64,000 nucleotides of DNA, from assembly GCA_003611875.1 (NCBI GenBank), contig RAYY01000021.1:1-64000 (forward strand), written 5' to 3'. Positions 1-8,760 of the stretch are shown piece after piece. The stretch's first letter is position 1. Every line of letters starts with the position of its first letter. Source of the DNA: a bacterium D16-56. GTDB lineage: Bacteria; Bacillota; Clostridia; Lachnospirales; Lachnospiraceae. The notes beneath the pieces are model-generated. The model had not been told where the DNA came from. It searched no databases and worked only from the letters and a program-made list of their open reading frames with translations. A program made the translations under genes and the position numbers.

Positions 1-90
1 GGATTCCGAACCGGCTGACAGCAGGTTCATAATAAATAATGTCGTTTGGAAGCATTCATGAAACAACCCTGGGCTCTCCTTCATTTCTAA

Positions 91-119
91 TGGAAAATAT
101 AATGAAATTGTGTTATAAT
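91..119 (+). promoter_or_regulatory. Extended -10 sigma-A promoter of the SLATT/STAND cassette
   Basis: The -10 TATAAT lies at 114-119 and is preceded by TG one base upstream (111-112), the extended -10 form. A weak -35 TGGAAA lies at 91-96 with a 17-bp spacer. Transcription would start near 126. That rules out the longest reading frame of the first gene, which begins at 39, and supports the TTG start at 180. Confidence 0.6.
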
Positions 120-179
120 AAATATAAGTATATCATTACATTAGTTAGGGCTATCATGTTTCGTGGGAGGTTTCATAGA

Positions 180-668
180 TTGAGTAATCAGAATGCAATT
201 GAACGAAATAAAATATTTTATGAGTGGGTTGAAGATATATCCAATGAAAAAACTAAGGGATACGTTAAGGAACGCATTATAAAGCAAATGGATTGGTACC
301 GTGAAAAGAGTGCTGCATATAAAATGAAATATCAAAGCTGGACAATGGTTTCCATTATTTTAAGCGGGACGATTCCGATTGCATCTGTATTGGCAGACGG
401 AGGACTGATTGTTAAAATATTGATTGCAGCGTTGGGTGCTGCCGTAACAAGTATTAATGCGTATTTAAATTTGCAGAATTACAAAGAACTGTGGAATGTT
501 TATCGGTTTAATCGTGAATGGCTTCTGAGTACATTATATTTGTATTTTAATAAAGTTGGTGTTTTTGGAGGAGAAATGAGTCAGGAAAATCGTGATATTA
601 TGCTCATTGAAATGTGTGAGAATTGTTTTCGGCAGGAGATAAGCGATTGGAGGAGCGGGGACAAATGA
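180..668 (+). CDS. DUF4231/SLATT-family two-TM protein, putative membrane effector
   Basis: 162 residues from a TTG at 180, which has GGGAGG at 165-170 nine bases upstream. The frame is open from 39, but the likely promoter lies inside that extension. The protein has a helical N-terminus, a QMDWYREK segment, two adjacent hydrophobic segments (roughly residues 55-75 and 80-100), then a NVYRFNREWL segment. This is the usual DUF4231 layout. The wider SLATT clan (2TM effectors associated with SMODS, SLOG and STAND proteins) is thought to permeabilise membranes when a sensor is triggered. It is the first gene of a three-gene same-strand cassette. Family assignment is by motif memory; the toxic role is inference. 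Confidence 0.7.
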   Translation: MSNQNAIERNKIFYEWVEDISNEKTKGYVKERIIKQMDWYREKSAAYKMKYQSWTMVSIILSGTIPIASVLADGGLIVKILIAALGAAVTSINAYLNLQNYKELWNVYRFNREWLLSTLYLYFNKVGVFGGEMSQENRDIMLIEMCENCFRQEISDWRSGDK

Positions 669-728
669 TTTTTGTATAATGAGGAATTTTTGTTTTGCGG
701 TGCAAAGCGGAAAGGCTGGATTACGGAT

Positions 729-1280
729 ATGAAGAAAGGTATAGAAAGGATTATCTCAAACAGGTATATTCAGGTTGCAATAGTTTGTCTGATTATGATG
801 AGTTTCATTGTTTTTTTCGGTTATTTTTTCTTGTTATCGGTTAGAACAGCGATACCTGCCGATTTGTTTTCTGCTTTGGTCAATATCATTGTGATTACTA
901 CTATAATTTTGAATATCATTGTAGTGATTTCTATGATTATTATGGCAGTTAAGATACTGGTTTATGGTATTGAGGTTAGGCATGATAAAACATATTGGGA
1001 AGTGGAAGTATGTACTCAGGTTATGGAAACAGAGAATAACCCTTATTGGCTGCCAGTAAGATACAATAATCCAATATTGCCATTTGTGATCGGGCTTGGA
1101 TGTTATATTGCGGTGCCTTGTTTTATATGGATTTACTATTTGCATTTTGAGCTTTCCGGGTTTATGCAGAAGGTTCTTTTTATCCTGATTGAATATGTGC
1201 TAATTGTGGCGATAGTAATTTTAATTCGTCTGGTTAGGCGCTTTCGGGCATTTGAGGTGAAATTGACGGAAAGAATTTAG
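729..1280 (+). CDS. Four-TM membrane protein of the cassette, unknown function
   Basis: 183 residues from ATG 729. A TTG at 672 would give 202 residues, but its spacing to the GGAGG near 650 is poor. Four hydrophobic helices can be seen, near residues 11-33, 44-73, 117-138 and 147-170. The first two form a long pair rich in I and V. Between the second and third is a soluble stretch with a KTYWEVEV core. I recognise no enzymatic motif. It lies 60 bases after the SLATT-type gene and 13 bases before the STAND gene, so it is probably co-transcribed and may form a membrane complex or act as partner or immunity factor. AT-rich like its neighbours. Confidence 0.65.
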   Translation: MKKGIERIISNRYIQVAIVCLIMMSFIVFFGYFFLLSVRTAIPADLFSALVNIIVITTIILNIIVVISMIIMAVKILVYGIEVRHDKTYWEVEVCTQVMETENNPYWLPVRYNNPILPFVIGLGCYIAVPCFIWIYYLHFELSGFMQKVLFILIEYVLIVAIVILIRLVRRFRAFEVKLTERI

Positions 1281-1293
1281 CAGGGTGATATTT

Positions 1294-4200
1294 ATGTTCC
1301 ACAAAATGGTTCGGATATTCGTTAGTTCTACTTTTTATAATTTTAAAAATGAGCGTGACGGGTTAGTTGCAGTATTTCAAGAGTTAAGTGAAGATTGCAA
1401 GTCAGCCGGATTTTCCTTTCAGGTATTGGATATGCGGTGGGGTATTTCTGATGAAGACAGCCAAAACAACCGCACGCTTCAGATTTGTTTTGATGAAATT
1501 ACACGTTGTCGAATGCTTTCTCCGAAACCTAATTTTCTGATTCTGTCAGGTTTATATTATGGATGGATTCCTCTTCCTTCTTTTATAACAAAATATGTTT
1601 GGGATAAGATTCAGGATGAAATTCAGGATGAAATTCCGGAATTTTCTCTATTGAGAAGCTGGTATCTCCATGACAAAAACGATGCAGAAGGTGTTTATAT
1701 TCTTCGGCCGCGTGATGACAATGAAGAAGATAGGAAAACAGATTGGAAAGAGATAGAAATATCTTTGAAAAAGGAGTTGTTTCCCCTTATTCAGAAACAC
1801 TTTTCGGATAAAAGCAAGTATTTTGAGCTTTTGGGGTTGTCTGCTACAGAGCAGGAAATATATAAAGGACTTTTTTGCCATCCAGAGGATAAGGAAAATG
1901 TCTTTGTGCTGGTGCGGACCAAAGAACCAGAGAGCTGTATTAAGCGGGAGTCGGAAGATGCGGCAGCCCATGCGGCGGCGCTTCAGACTCACCTGAAGGA
2001 TTATATGGGAGAGCTGATAGACGAAAATATGCTGTTCTATCAGCCGGGTGATGACTATACGGAGAAAGTCAAGGCTTTTTTGAAACGTGTGATTCGGTCT
2101 CGGATAGAGGAGGTTCAGATACAGGAGGCTGCACTTAGTCCGTTTCAGCGGGAACAGCGTTTGTTTGATGAGGCAGTCAGGCAGGCGGAGACGAACTATG
2201 TTGAAATAAATCATAGTCCGGATGATTTTTTGAGCTATTGCAAAAGTAATCTCGGAGGAATCACTCTGCTTACGGGTGTGTCAGGCAGCGGTAAAAGTAT
2301 GCTGTTAAGGCATTGTTACTATCTGGCCCATGGGATTTTTGTGCTTTCCTGCGCAGATATCCTGCCTTCTTGCAGCAGAGTATCCCATGCATTATGGTTC
2401 TGTCTAAAGCAGTTGGAAGCCAAAGGGATCTTAGGGGCTTTGGATGTGGAACCGGATGCGGAGCATTGTGCGGCATGGTTTGAAAAGCAATTAGAAGGCT
2501 TACGCAGCGACACGCAAGTAACCATATTGCTGGATTCTGTTGATCAGATCTGGGATTGGAATCAGATCGGAGGAAGTCTTTTAGAGTGTAAAATACCTCC
2601 AAATGTTACATTGGTTATTTGCTGTATTTCTGAGGACTCTCTTAATGAAAGAGACCGCGGAAGAATCGTTTCTTGTTATCGGCTCCAGCCATTAGAGGAG
2701 CATGATTCCATCTATCTGTTAAAGAGGATGCTGCATAAAAGAGGTCGGCTTTTGGGGGAGGATGACGAACAGATTATCCGAAAAGGTCTTCCAGAGGAAC
2801 CTACTCCTCTTTATATGCAATTATTGTGCCGACAGCTTCAAAGCAGGAGAAGCTTTGACAGCAGGCCCTTAATTCTGCCTGTGGGAACGAGGGAAAGCAT
2901 TTTCATGCAGCTAAAGGAACCAAGTCAAAATTATAGAAAGTTGTATAACCATGCCATTGGTTATCTGGCCTTGGCTGCAGATGGCCTGAGTGAGCAGGAG
3001 CTTTTGACATTGTTAGAAAAGGATGATCCGGTTCTTCAAGAGATAAAGCAGTATACACACTGGGAAATCAAGCAGGCTCGTTTTACCATTTCTGTGTTTT
3101 GGGCAAGAATTTATTATGATTTGAAAGATTATCTGTCGGAAGTAGACAGCAATGGTATCCTTTTGCTGCGCTTCCATCATGATTTAGTACGTCAAGTTGT
3201 CAAGGATATGGTTGGAAAAGATACGTTGCTGCAGCTTTCTTATGTTATGGGCAGTTACTTTTTGGAGGAACCAGTTTACCTAAATCGGACAAAGGATAAC
3301 AAGCTTGTCAACATTCGCAAGCTTCGGGAACTGATGCCTGCCTTGCGGTTCCAGGATGATTGGACTGCAGCGGCACGTGTGCTTGCTGATCCGGAATATG
3401 TGGATGGATATTTGCGATGCGGCTGGTATCGGGATTTGATGCAGCAGCTTACAGATCTTGGACAGCATAGATCTCTGAACGAGATACACAGGAAAATATT
3501 GGCGCTGCTTCAAGATAAGGCAATGCAATTTCAGCTTTGGGGTGACAGTTTTCTGCCTGCTGCTATGGAATCGGGTATATATCCCCAGAAAAACATGGAT
3601 AATACGGGATGGAAGTACATCCTTCGAAATCGTAAGCAGCCGGTATTGCGAGAAAATATCTGGAAAGATAAAATTCTGCTTCCCAATGCGGCAAATGTTA
3701 AACTTGCTGTAAAAGAGAACGGGGCATTGGCAATTTTGGAGGGGAAGGTACTGAAGCGGTACGATTTGAATCTTCGTTCTGAAATTTATCCGCGTTGTTA
3801 TGTAGATGTAGTGAATGCATTTTTGTACTGGAAGGGAGATTCTCTGTTTGTACGTGATAATTCCTGCAGGATTTCTTTTCTTGATACAGGCAGTGAATTA
3901 GTCCAGGTTCAAAAGGAATCATGCCGTCCTTTGGTGGATTTATATTCTGATGATATCAACAAGATAATACGTGCTGGTGGATTTGTCGAGCGAGATCATG
4001 CGGACTATTTTAAGGACACGGTATTTGAGTACTATTCACATGGAATGTTGAAAAGTACGGAATTATTTTACCCTGATGTAGAGGATATCAAATGTTTTTG
4101 TCATGGAGTTCTTTGCGCAGTGCTGCTTAATCAATGTAGATTGGATATTGTGGATTTAGAACAAAGGCTTTTGCTTGCCTCATATGCAGTACCGAATGCC

Positions 4201-5136
4201 TGTCTTGCGTACTGGAGCCCACAGGGAAAAGAGGTTTTAGTTGTGTTTGAAAGGGATAAGGTTCAGATGTTTTCTTACAGCTATAATCATTCGATGCCTT
4301 TGGCAGCGCCTTGTATGTCAATGAAAAAACATGAAAAAGCATATCGAACACGTGTGGGAAGAAGAGAAATACTGAAGATATTCCAGATGTCTTGTCCAAT
4401 GAACGGAAAAGATACTCCGGCATACTTTGGCAGCGTATTAGGAAGCAGACGTCCGATTTATGCGGCATTTTCTATAGCGGGAAACAGATTGGCGTGTTAT
4501 TACTATTACTTGAATCAAGGTGTTGTCCGTCTTTTTCGGCTCAATGATCGAAAATTATTAGCGGAAAGCACGGTGGATCCTATTTTTTGGAACGATTCTG
4601 TGGGGCGGCCAATTTATTTTGATGAGAATGGATGTGTACTGGTGTTAATCTCCAGAGGGAAAAAACATTTTTGGAAAATGGATTCGCTGAAATGGGAGCA
4701 TAATGTTAAAATGGCGTCAGACAGTCAGACAGGATTTTCTCAGGAACTGCAGGAAAAGTATTTCAGGTGTGTGAAGCCGTGGCTGCCGGTTAGAAACAGA
4801 GGTATTTCTCCGCATAGGAAGGGTATTTTGGATGTTATACGTCAAATAATAATGTTCGTGTTATTGCCGATTATTTGCAGTCAACAGCCTGACAGGGACA
4901 GCGATGGGTTATTGTGTCAAAGCATGCAGCAGATACCCGTTGTGGAAAGTGGCAGCTTTTGGTGGATATTAGACTGCTATCACGGCATGATTCATGTCTG
5001 TGATCAAAATGGATATTGGGTTTGTCATGAGCAGCTGCAGGAGGAAATATTTGATTTCAATGTAATCGGCCGCAAGGTGTATGTATTGCCGACAGATTTG
5101 TCGGATCCGGTAGAACTGGATCTTGTCTCTGTTTAA
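1294..5136 (+). CDS. DUF4062-STAND (NACHT-like) NTPase with long C-terminal sensor region
   Basis: 1280 residues from ATG 1294, six bases after an AGGGTG ribosome site; a GTG at 1285 is possible but poorly spaced. Residues about 5-110 are a DUF4062 domain (VRIFVSST at the start, then MRWGI). This TIR-like module is known at the N-terminus of eukaryotic NPHP3, NWD1 and TEP1. A P-loop GVSGSGKS lies near residue 328 and a Walker B ILLDSVDQ near 406, the STAND form. Helical winged-helix-type sequence follows to about 760. The last 500 residues are beta-rich and propeller-like without clear WD repeats. A hydrophobic stretch lies near residue 1180. By family, such proteins are oligomerising sensors. 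Here it probably senses a trigger and drives the upstream membrane proteins (inference). Confidence 0.75.
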   Translation: MFHKMVRIFVSSTFYNFKNERDGLVAVFQELSEDCKSAGFSFQVLDMRWGISDEDSQNNRTLQICFDEITRCRMLSPKPNFLILSGLYYGWIPLPSFITKYVWDKIQDEIQDEIPEFSLLRSWYLHDKNDAEGVYILRPRDDNEEDRKTDWKEIEISLKKELFPLIQKHFSDKSKYFELLGLSATEQEIYKGLFCHPEDKENVFVLVRTKEPESCIKRESEDAAAHAAALQTHLKDYMGELIDENMLFYQPGDDYTEKVKAFLKRVIRSRIEEVQIQEAALSPFQREQRLFDEAVRQAETNYVEINHSPDDFLSYCKSNLGGITLLTGVSGSGKSMLLRHCYYLAHGIFVLSCADILPSCSRVSHALWFCLKQLEAKGILGALDVEPDAEHCAAWFEKQLEGLRSDTQVTILLDSVDQIWDWNQIGGSLLECKIPPNVTLVICCISEDSLNERDRGRIVSCYRLQPLEEHDSIYLLKRMLHKRGRLLGEDDEQIIRKGLPEEPTPLYMQLLCRQLQSRRSFDSRPLILPVGTRESIFMQLKEPSQNYRKLYNHAIGYLALAADGLSEQELLTLLEKDDPVLQEIKQYTHWEIKQARFTISVFWARIYYDLKDYLSEVDSNGILLLRFHHDLVRQVVKDMVGKDTLLQLSYVMGSYFLEEPVYLNRTKDNKLVNIRKLRELMPALRFQDDWTAAARVLADPEYVDGYLRCGWYRDLMQQLTDLGQHRSLNEIHRKILALLQDKAMQFQLWGDSFLPAAMESGIYPQKNMDNTGWKYILRNRKQPVLRENIWKDKILLPNAANVKLAVKENGALAILEGKVLKRYDLNLRSEIYPRCYVDVVNAFLYWKGDSLFVRDNSCRISFLDTGSELVQVQKESCRPLVDLYSDDINKIIRAGGFVERDHADYFKDTVFEYYSHGMLKSTELFYPDVEDIKCFCHGVLCAVLLNQCRLDIVDLEQRLLLASYAVPNACLAYWSPQGKEVLVVFERDKVQMFSYSYNHSMPLAAPCMSMKKHEKAYRTRVGRREILKIFQMSCPMNGKDTPAYFGSVLGSRRPIYAAFSIAGNRLACYYYYLNQGVVRLFRLNDRKLLAESTVDPIFWNDSVGRPIYFDENGCVLVLISRGKKHFWKMDSLKWEHNVKMASDSQTGFSQELQEKYFRCVKPWLPVRNRGISPHRKGILDVIRQIIMFVLLPIICSQQPDRDSDGLLCQSMQQIPVVESGSFWWILDCYHGMIHVCDQNGYWVCHEQLQEEIFDFNVIGRKVYVLPTDLSDPVELDLVSV

Positions 5137-5290
5137 GTGGAACTATAGGTTATCAGAAATAGTTACTGTTTAGTGATTGGCTGAAATAAATTAGCGGACC
5201 ATGTGAAATCAATGACAGGGTATGTTAAGGGAGCTGTGTAAAGTAAGAAATGATTGGACGGAAGATATGCTGTCATGCAAAAATTTATCG

Positions 5291-5319
5291 TTGCTATCTT
5301 TTGCCAAATATATTATGAT
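5291..5319 (+). promoter_or_regulatory. Probable sigma-A promoter of the fructokinase gene
   Basis: TTGCTA at 5291-5296, 17-bp spacer, TATGAT at 5314-5319. Transcription would start near 5326, 41 bases before the gene. The 230-bp gap after the STAND gene is AT-rich. It marks the change from the accessory cassette to core-like sequence. Confidence 0.5.
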
Positions 5320-5366
5320 AGGAAAAGAAAATGGCAATACATATTTGTTAATGGAGGAGGAGTATT

Positions 5367-6344
5367 ATGAAACGTTTGCTGGCAATCGGAGAAGCATTGA
5401 TTGATTTTATTCCGGCGGAATCCGGAAAAGAGATGAAGCAGGTGTCTGCCTTTGCGCCTGCAGTGGGAGGTGCGCCTGCCAATGTATGCGGAGCTTATGT
5501 GAAGCTGGGCGGGAAGGCGTCCATGATTACCCAGCTTGGAGATGATCCCTTTGGGGATAAGATTGCGGATGAGTTTGCTGCCTGCGGTATTGGATGTGAG
5601 TATGTGAAGCGCACGAGAGAGGCCAATACTTCTCTTGCTTTTGTGGCCTTAAAGGAGGACGGGAACCGGGAGTTTTCTTTTTATCGCAAGCCGGGGGCGG
5701 ACATGCTGATGAAGGCAGATGATATTCAGGAAAGCTGGTTTTCGGATATTTTCGGCCTTCACTTCTGTTCGGTGTCTTTGGGGGACTTTCCCATGAAGGA
5801 AGCTCATCGGCAGGCAGTCCGGTATGCGTCAGAGGCCGGGGCATTAGTAAGCTTTGACCCAAATCTGCGGTTTGCTCTTTGGGAGGATGTGGAGGCGCTT
5901 AAAAGGGTGGTTCGCGAATTTGCACCTATGGCTCATGTGCTGAAGGTGTCGGATGAGGAGCTGGAGTTTATTACAGGTTCAGGGGATATTAAGGAGGCGC
6001 TTCCTCAGCTTTTGACGGGAAAGACCCGTTTGGTGATTTATACCAAGGGATCTGACGGAGCGGAATGCTATACACGCCGGGCCAGCGGGTTTGCACCTGG
6101 GGAAAAGGTGCAGGCAGTGGATACGACAGGTGCAGGGGACGGATTTATTGGCTCGTTTTTGTACTGCCTTTCTGAAGATGGTGTAACGGCGGATACCTTG
6201 GATGACTTGACAGAGGAACAGATGAAGCGGTATCTGGCTTTTGCCAATCGATTCTGCGGCAGAAGTGTAATGGGGCATGGCGCGATTGCGTCTTATCCTT
6301 CCAGGGAGGAAATGGGTTATACTAGCGCCGGGCAGCAGGGGTAA
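5367..6344 (+). CDS. scrK: Fructokinase / PfkB-family sugar kinase
   Basis: 325 residues from ATG 5367 with an excellent GGAGGAGG site. The N-terminus (GEALIDFIP) and the GGAPANV motif are typical of PfkB fructokinases. The C-terminal signature DTTGAGDGF supplies the anion hole and catalytic Asp near residue 255. It phosphorylates fructose, or a related ketose, to the 6-phosphate with ATP in the cytoplasm. It appears to be a single gene with its own promoter. A GH32 enzyme and a broken sucrose-type PTS lie 48 kb away. Substrate choice within the PfkB family is inferred. Confidence 0.85.
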   Translation: MKRLLAIGEALIDFIPAESGKEMKQVSAFAPAVGGAPANVCGAYVKLGGKASMITQLGDDPFGDKIADEFAACGIGCEYVKRTREANTSLAFVALKEDGNREFSFYRKPGADMLMKADDIQESWFSDIFGLHFCSVSLGDFPMKEAHRQAVRYASEAGALVSFDPNLRFALWEDVEALKRVVREFAPMAHVLKVSDEELEFITGSGDIKEALPQLLTGKTRLVIYTKGSDGAECYTRRASGFAPGEKVQAVDTTGAGDGFIGSFLYCLSEDGVTADTLDDLTEEQMKRYLAFANRFCGRSVMGHGAIASYPSREEMGYTSAGQQG

Positions 6345-6431
6345 AGGCTTTTTTACGCGCATGTCCATGACTTTGCGTTTAAAGGGTATCTGAACTGTTA
6401 CACTAAAATACCACGAACAACAGTTCGTAAA

Positions 6432-6470
6432 GAAAAAACACTTGACACCAAGTGTTTTTTCTAGTATTAT
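6432..6470 (+). promoter_or_regulatory. ylxM-ffh promoter overlapping a perfect 12-bp palindrome
   Basis: A consensus promoter, TTGACA at 6442-6447, 17-bp spacer, TATTAT at 6465-6470. Arms GAAAAAACACTT (6432-6443) and AAGTGTTTTTTC (6450-6461) flank a 6-base loop and cover the -35 and most of the spacer. The palindrome could end fructokinase transcription (stem plus T-run), act as an operator for the operon, or both. A smaller repeat, ACGAAC-AACA-GTTCGT, lies just upstream at 6413-6428. Confidence 0.75.
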
Positions 6471-6485
6471 AGTCCAGGTGATGTT

Positions 6486-6827
6486 ATGGAAAATATTCTA
6501 AAGCAGAGCCTTCTGTATGATTTTTACGGCGAACTGCTGACAGAGCATCAGCGTGCGGTATATGAGGATGCGGTGTTTCAGGATATGTCTCTTGGGGAGA
6601 TTGCCCAGGAGCGGGGAATCAGCCGCCAGGGAGTGCATGATCTGGTGAAGCGGTGCGACCGGATTCTGGAAGGCTATGAGGAGAAGCTTCATCTGGTCAG
6701 TAAGTTTGAGAGAACACGGCAGATGGTGGAGGATATTCAGCAGAGGCTTAAACGCTTTCGGGAAACCAAAGACGAGGGGCTGATTACGCAGATTGAGCAG
6801 ATTTCGGCGGATATTATGGAATTATAG
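6486..6827 (+). CDS. ylxM: YlxM/p13-like helix-turn-helix protein of the SRP operon
   Basis: 113 residues, all helical. A sigma-70 region-4-like helix-turn-helix lies near residues 20-60 (LTEHQRAVYEDAVFQD, then SLGEIAQERGISRQGVHD). UPF0122 proteins of this size sit directly before ffh in Firmicutes and modulate SRP function or the operon. The gap to ffh is 20 bases with an AGGAGG site. The promoter palindrome just upstream is a natural candidate target for autoregulation, but that is inference. Confidence 0.9.
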   Translation: MENILKQSLLYDFYGELLTEHQRAVYEDAVFQDMSLGEIAQERGISRQGVHDLVKRCDRILEGYEEKLHLVSKFERTRQMVEDIQQRLKRFRETKDEGLITQIEQISADIMEL

Positions 6828-6847
6828 CGGCAGGCAGGAGGATTTGT

Positions 6848-8215
6848 ATGGCTTTTGAGAGCTTATCTGATAAATTACAGAATGTGTTTAAGAGCCTGCG
6901 GGGCAAGGGGCGGCTGACAGAGTCGGATGTAAAGACTGCTTTAAAAGAAGTAAAGATGGCTCTTTTAGAGGCAGATGTCAGCTTTAAGGTGGTAAAGCAG
7001 TTTGTAAGCTCTGTGCAGACTCGGGCTGTGGGGGAGGAAGTGCTGGGGTCTTTGCAGCCTGGCCAGATGGTGATTAAGATCGTCCACGAGGAGCTGATCC
7101 GGCTGATGGGCTCGGATACCACAGAGATCCAATTAAAGCCGTCCAATGAGATTACTGTGATTATGATGGTTGGCCTCCAGGGAGCAGGAAAGACTACCAC
7201 TACCGCAAAGATTGCGGGAAAGCTGAAGGCCAAGGGGCGCAAGCCGCTTTTAGCTGCCTGTGATGTGTACCGTCCGGCAGCCATTCAGCAGCTGCAGATC
7301 AACGGGGAGCGGCAGGGGGTTCCGGTATTTGCCATGGGAGATCGGCAGGATCCGGTAAATATTGCCAAGGCGGCCCTGGAACATGCGTTAAAGAACAGTT
7401 ATAATGCGGTCATTCTGGATACAGCGGGACGTCTCCATGTGGATGAGGATATGATGGAGGAGCTGGTTCGGATCCGGGAAGCGGTTTCTGTCGATCAGAC
7501 TCTTTTGGTGGTCGATGCCATGACCGGACAGGATGCGGTGAATGTAGCCTCTGTTTTCCAGGAAAAGGTAGGCATAGACGGCGTTATTTTGACTAAGCTG
7601 GACGGGGATACCAGAGGAGGAGCTGCGTTGTCCATCCGCACTGTCACCGGCAGGCCGATTCTATATATTGGTATGGGCGAGAAGCTTTCAGACCTGGAGC
7701 AGTTTTATCCGGATCGGATGGCATCCAGGATTCTCGGTATGGGGGATGTGCTTACCCTGATTGAGAAGGCGGAGCTGGAGATCGATGAGGAGAAGGCCAG
7801 AGAGATGAGTCAGAAGCTGCGCAAGGCAGAATTTGACTACAATGATTTCCTGGACCAGATGCATCAGATCAAGAAGATGGGCGGCCTAGGCGGCATTATG
7901 AGCATGCTTCCGGGCATGGGGCAGCTTAAAGGTGGTATGCCTGAGATTGATGATTCTGCCATGGATCGGGTGGAGGCCATTATTCTCTCCATGACTAAGG
8001 AGGAGCGTGCCAACCCGTCTCTGATGAACCCGTCCAGAAAGCAGAGGATTGCAAGGGGAGCCGGTGTGGACATCAGTGAGGTGAACCGGATCGTCAAGCA
8101 GTTTGACCAGATGAAAAAGATGATGAAGCAGCTTCCCGGCATGATGGGGGGCAAGAAGGGCAGAGGCTTTGGCGGGCTGGGCGGAATGTTCGGCAAGATG
8201 AAGATGCCATTTTGA
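6848..8215 (+). CDS. ffh: Signal recognition particle GTPase Ffh
   Basis: 455 residues, normal length. N domain at 1-90. G domain with P-loop GLQGAGKTTTT near 109, DTAGRLH near 192 and TKLDGD near 248. The C-terminal M domain is methionine-rich, with GGLGGIMSMLPGMGQ and a long Met/Gly tail that binds SRP RNA and signal sequences. It delivers nascent membrane and secreted proteins to FtsY and the translocon. Second gene of the ylxM-led operon. A 283-base gap follows before rpsP. Confidence 0.97.
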   Translation: MAFESLSDKLQNVFKSLRGKGRLTESDVKTALKEVKMALLEADVSFKVVKQFVSSVQTRAVGEEVLGSLQPGQMVIKIVHEELIRLMGSDTTEIQLKPSNEITVIMMVGLQGAGKTTTTAKIAGKLKAKGRKPLLAACDVYRPAAIQQLQINGERQGVPVFAMGDRQDPVNIAKAALEHALKNSYNAVILDTAGRLHVDEDMMEELVRIREAVSVDQTLLVVDAMTGQDAVNVASVFQEKVGIDGVILTKLDGDTRGGAALSIRTVTGRPILYIGMGEKLSDLEQFYPDRMASRILGMGDVLTLIEKAELEIDEEKAREMSQKLRKAEFDYNDFLDQMHQIKKMGGLGGIMSMLPGMGQLKGGMPEIDDSAMDRVEAIILSMTKEERANPSLMNPSRKQRIARGAGVDISEVNRIVKQFDQMKKMMKQLPGMMGGKKGRGFGGLGGMFGKMKMPF

Positions 8216-8498
8216 TTTTCGATAACAGTACATCATTTTCTGCAGTTTTTGCAAATAAGTGGAAATTGACTGTATTTGTTAATAGAGAGCAGCTGTTAGC
8301 AGTCTGCGCCCCCGGCAGGTTACAATGCCAGTCAGCCGGAGGAACAGATGCTGTGGCTGAGGTTTTGGCCGCCGGCCAATTGTTTTGACCGCGCCGTCTG
8401 CTGCCGGCCGGCAACGGCAGTACAGCAGAGGATAGTGTTTGCGCAGTATTTGCGAAAAAGGCGGCACACATCAGTACAGGTTAAGGAGGTGATACGAC
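8216..8498 (+). other. Structured intergenic region between ffh and rpsP
   Basis: No gene in 283 bases. Two GC-rich hairpins are visible: TTGGCC-GCC-GGCCAA near 8365-8385, and a CTGCTGCCG...CGGCAG/CAGCAG stem near 8397-8437. The segment probably contains the rpsP promoter and leader; I found no convincing -35/-10 pair. A strong AAGGAGGTGAT ribosome site lies just before rpsP. Confidence 0.4.
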
Positions 8499-8741
8499 AT
8501 GGCAGTTAAGATGAGATTGAGAAGAATGGGTGCAAAGAAGAAACCTTTCTATAGAATCGTGGTTGCAGATTCCAGATCTCCTAGAGATGGCAGGTTCATT
8601 GAGGAGGTCGGTACCTATGATCCGAATCTGGAGCCGAGCGCAATCAAGTTTAACGAAGAAGCTACAAAGAAGTGGTTAGCTACCGGCGCTCAGCCCACGG
8701 ATCGGGTGGCGAAGCTTTTGAAGACTGCGGGCATCCAGTAA
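8499..8741 (+). CDS. rpsP: 30S ribosomal protein S16
   Basis: 80 residues with the typical start [19 protein letters not shown] and the [16 protein letters not shown] block. Component of the small subunit, needed for 30S assembly. Ribosome site AAGGAGGTGAT. First gene of the rpsP-khpA-rimM-trmD-rplS ribosome and tRNA maturation group, the usual Firmicute order. Confidence 0.98.
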   Translation: MAVKMRLRRMGAKKKPFYRIVVADSRSPRDGRFIEEVGTYDPNLEPSAIKFNEEATKKWLATGAQPTDRVAKLLKTAGIQ

Positions 8742-8760
8742 TGATGAGGTGATTACTATT

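Noticed and set aside
1648-2214. 188-codon minus-strand frame in the STAND gene
   Set aside because: Antisense shadow in AT-rich sequence; the forward frame has clear domains.
5222-5404. 60-codon frame before the fructokinase gene
   Set aside because: Overlaps the fructokinase start and its promoter, no good ribosome site, no motif.
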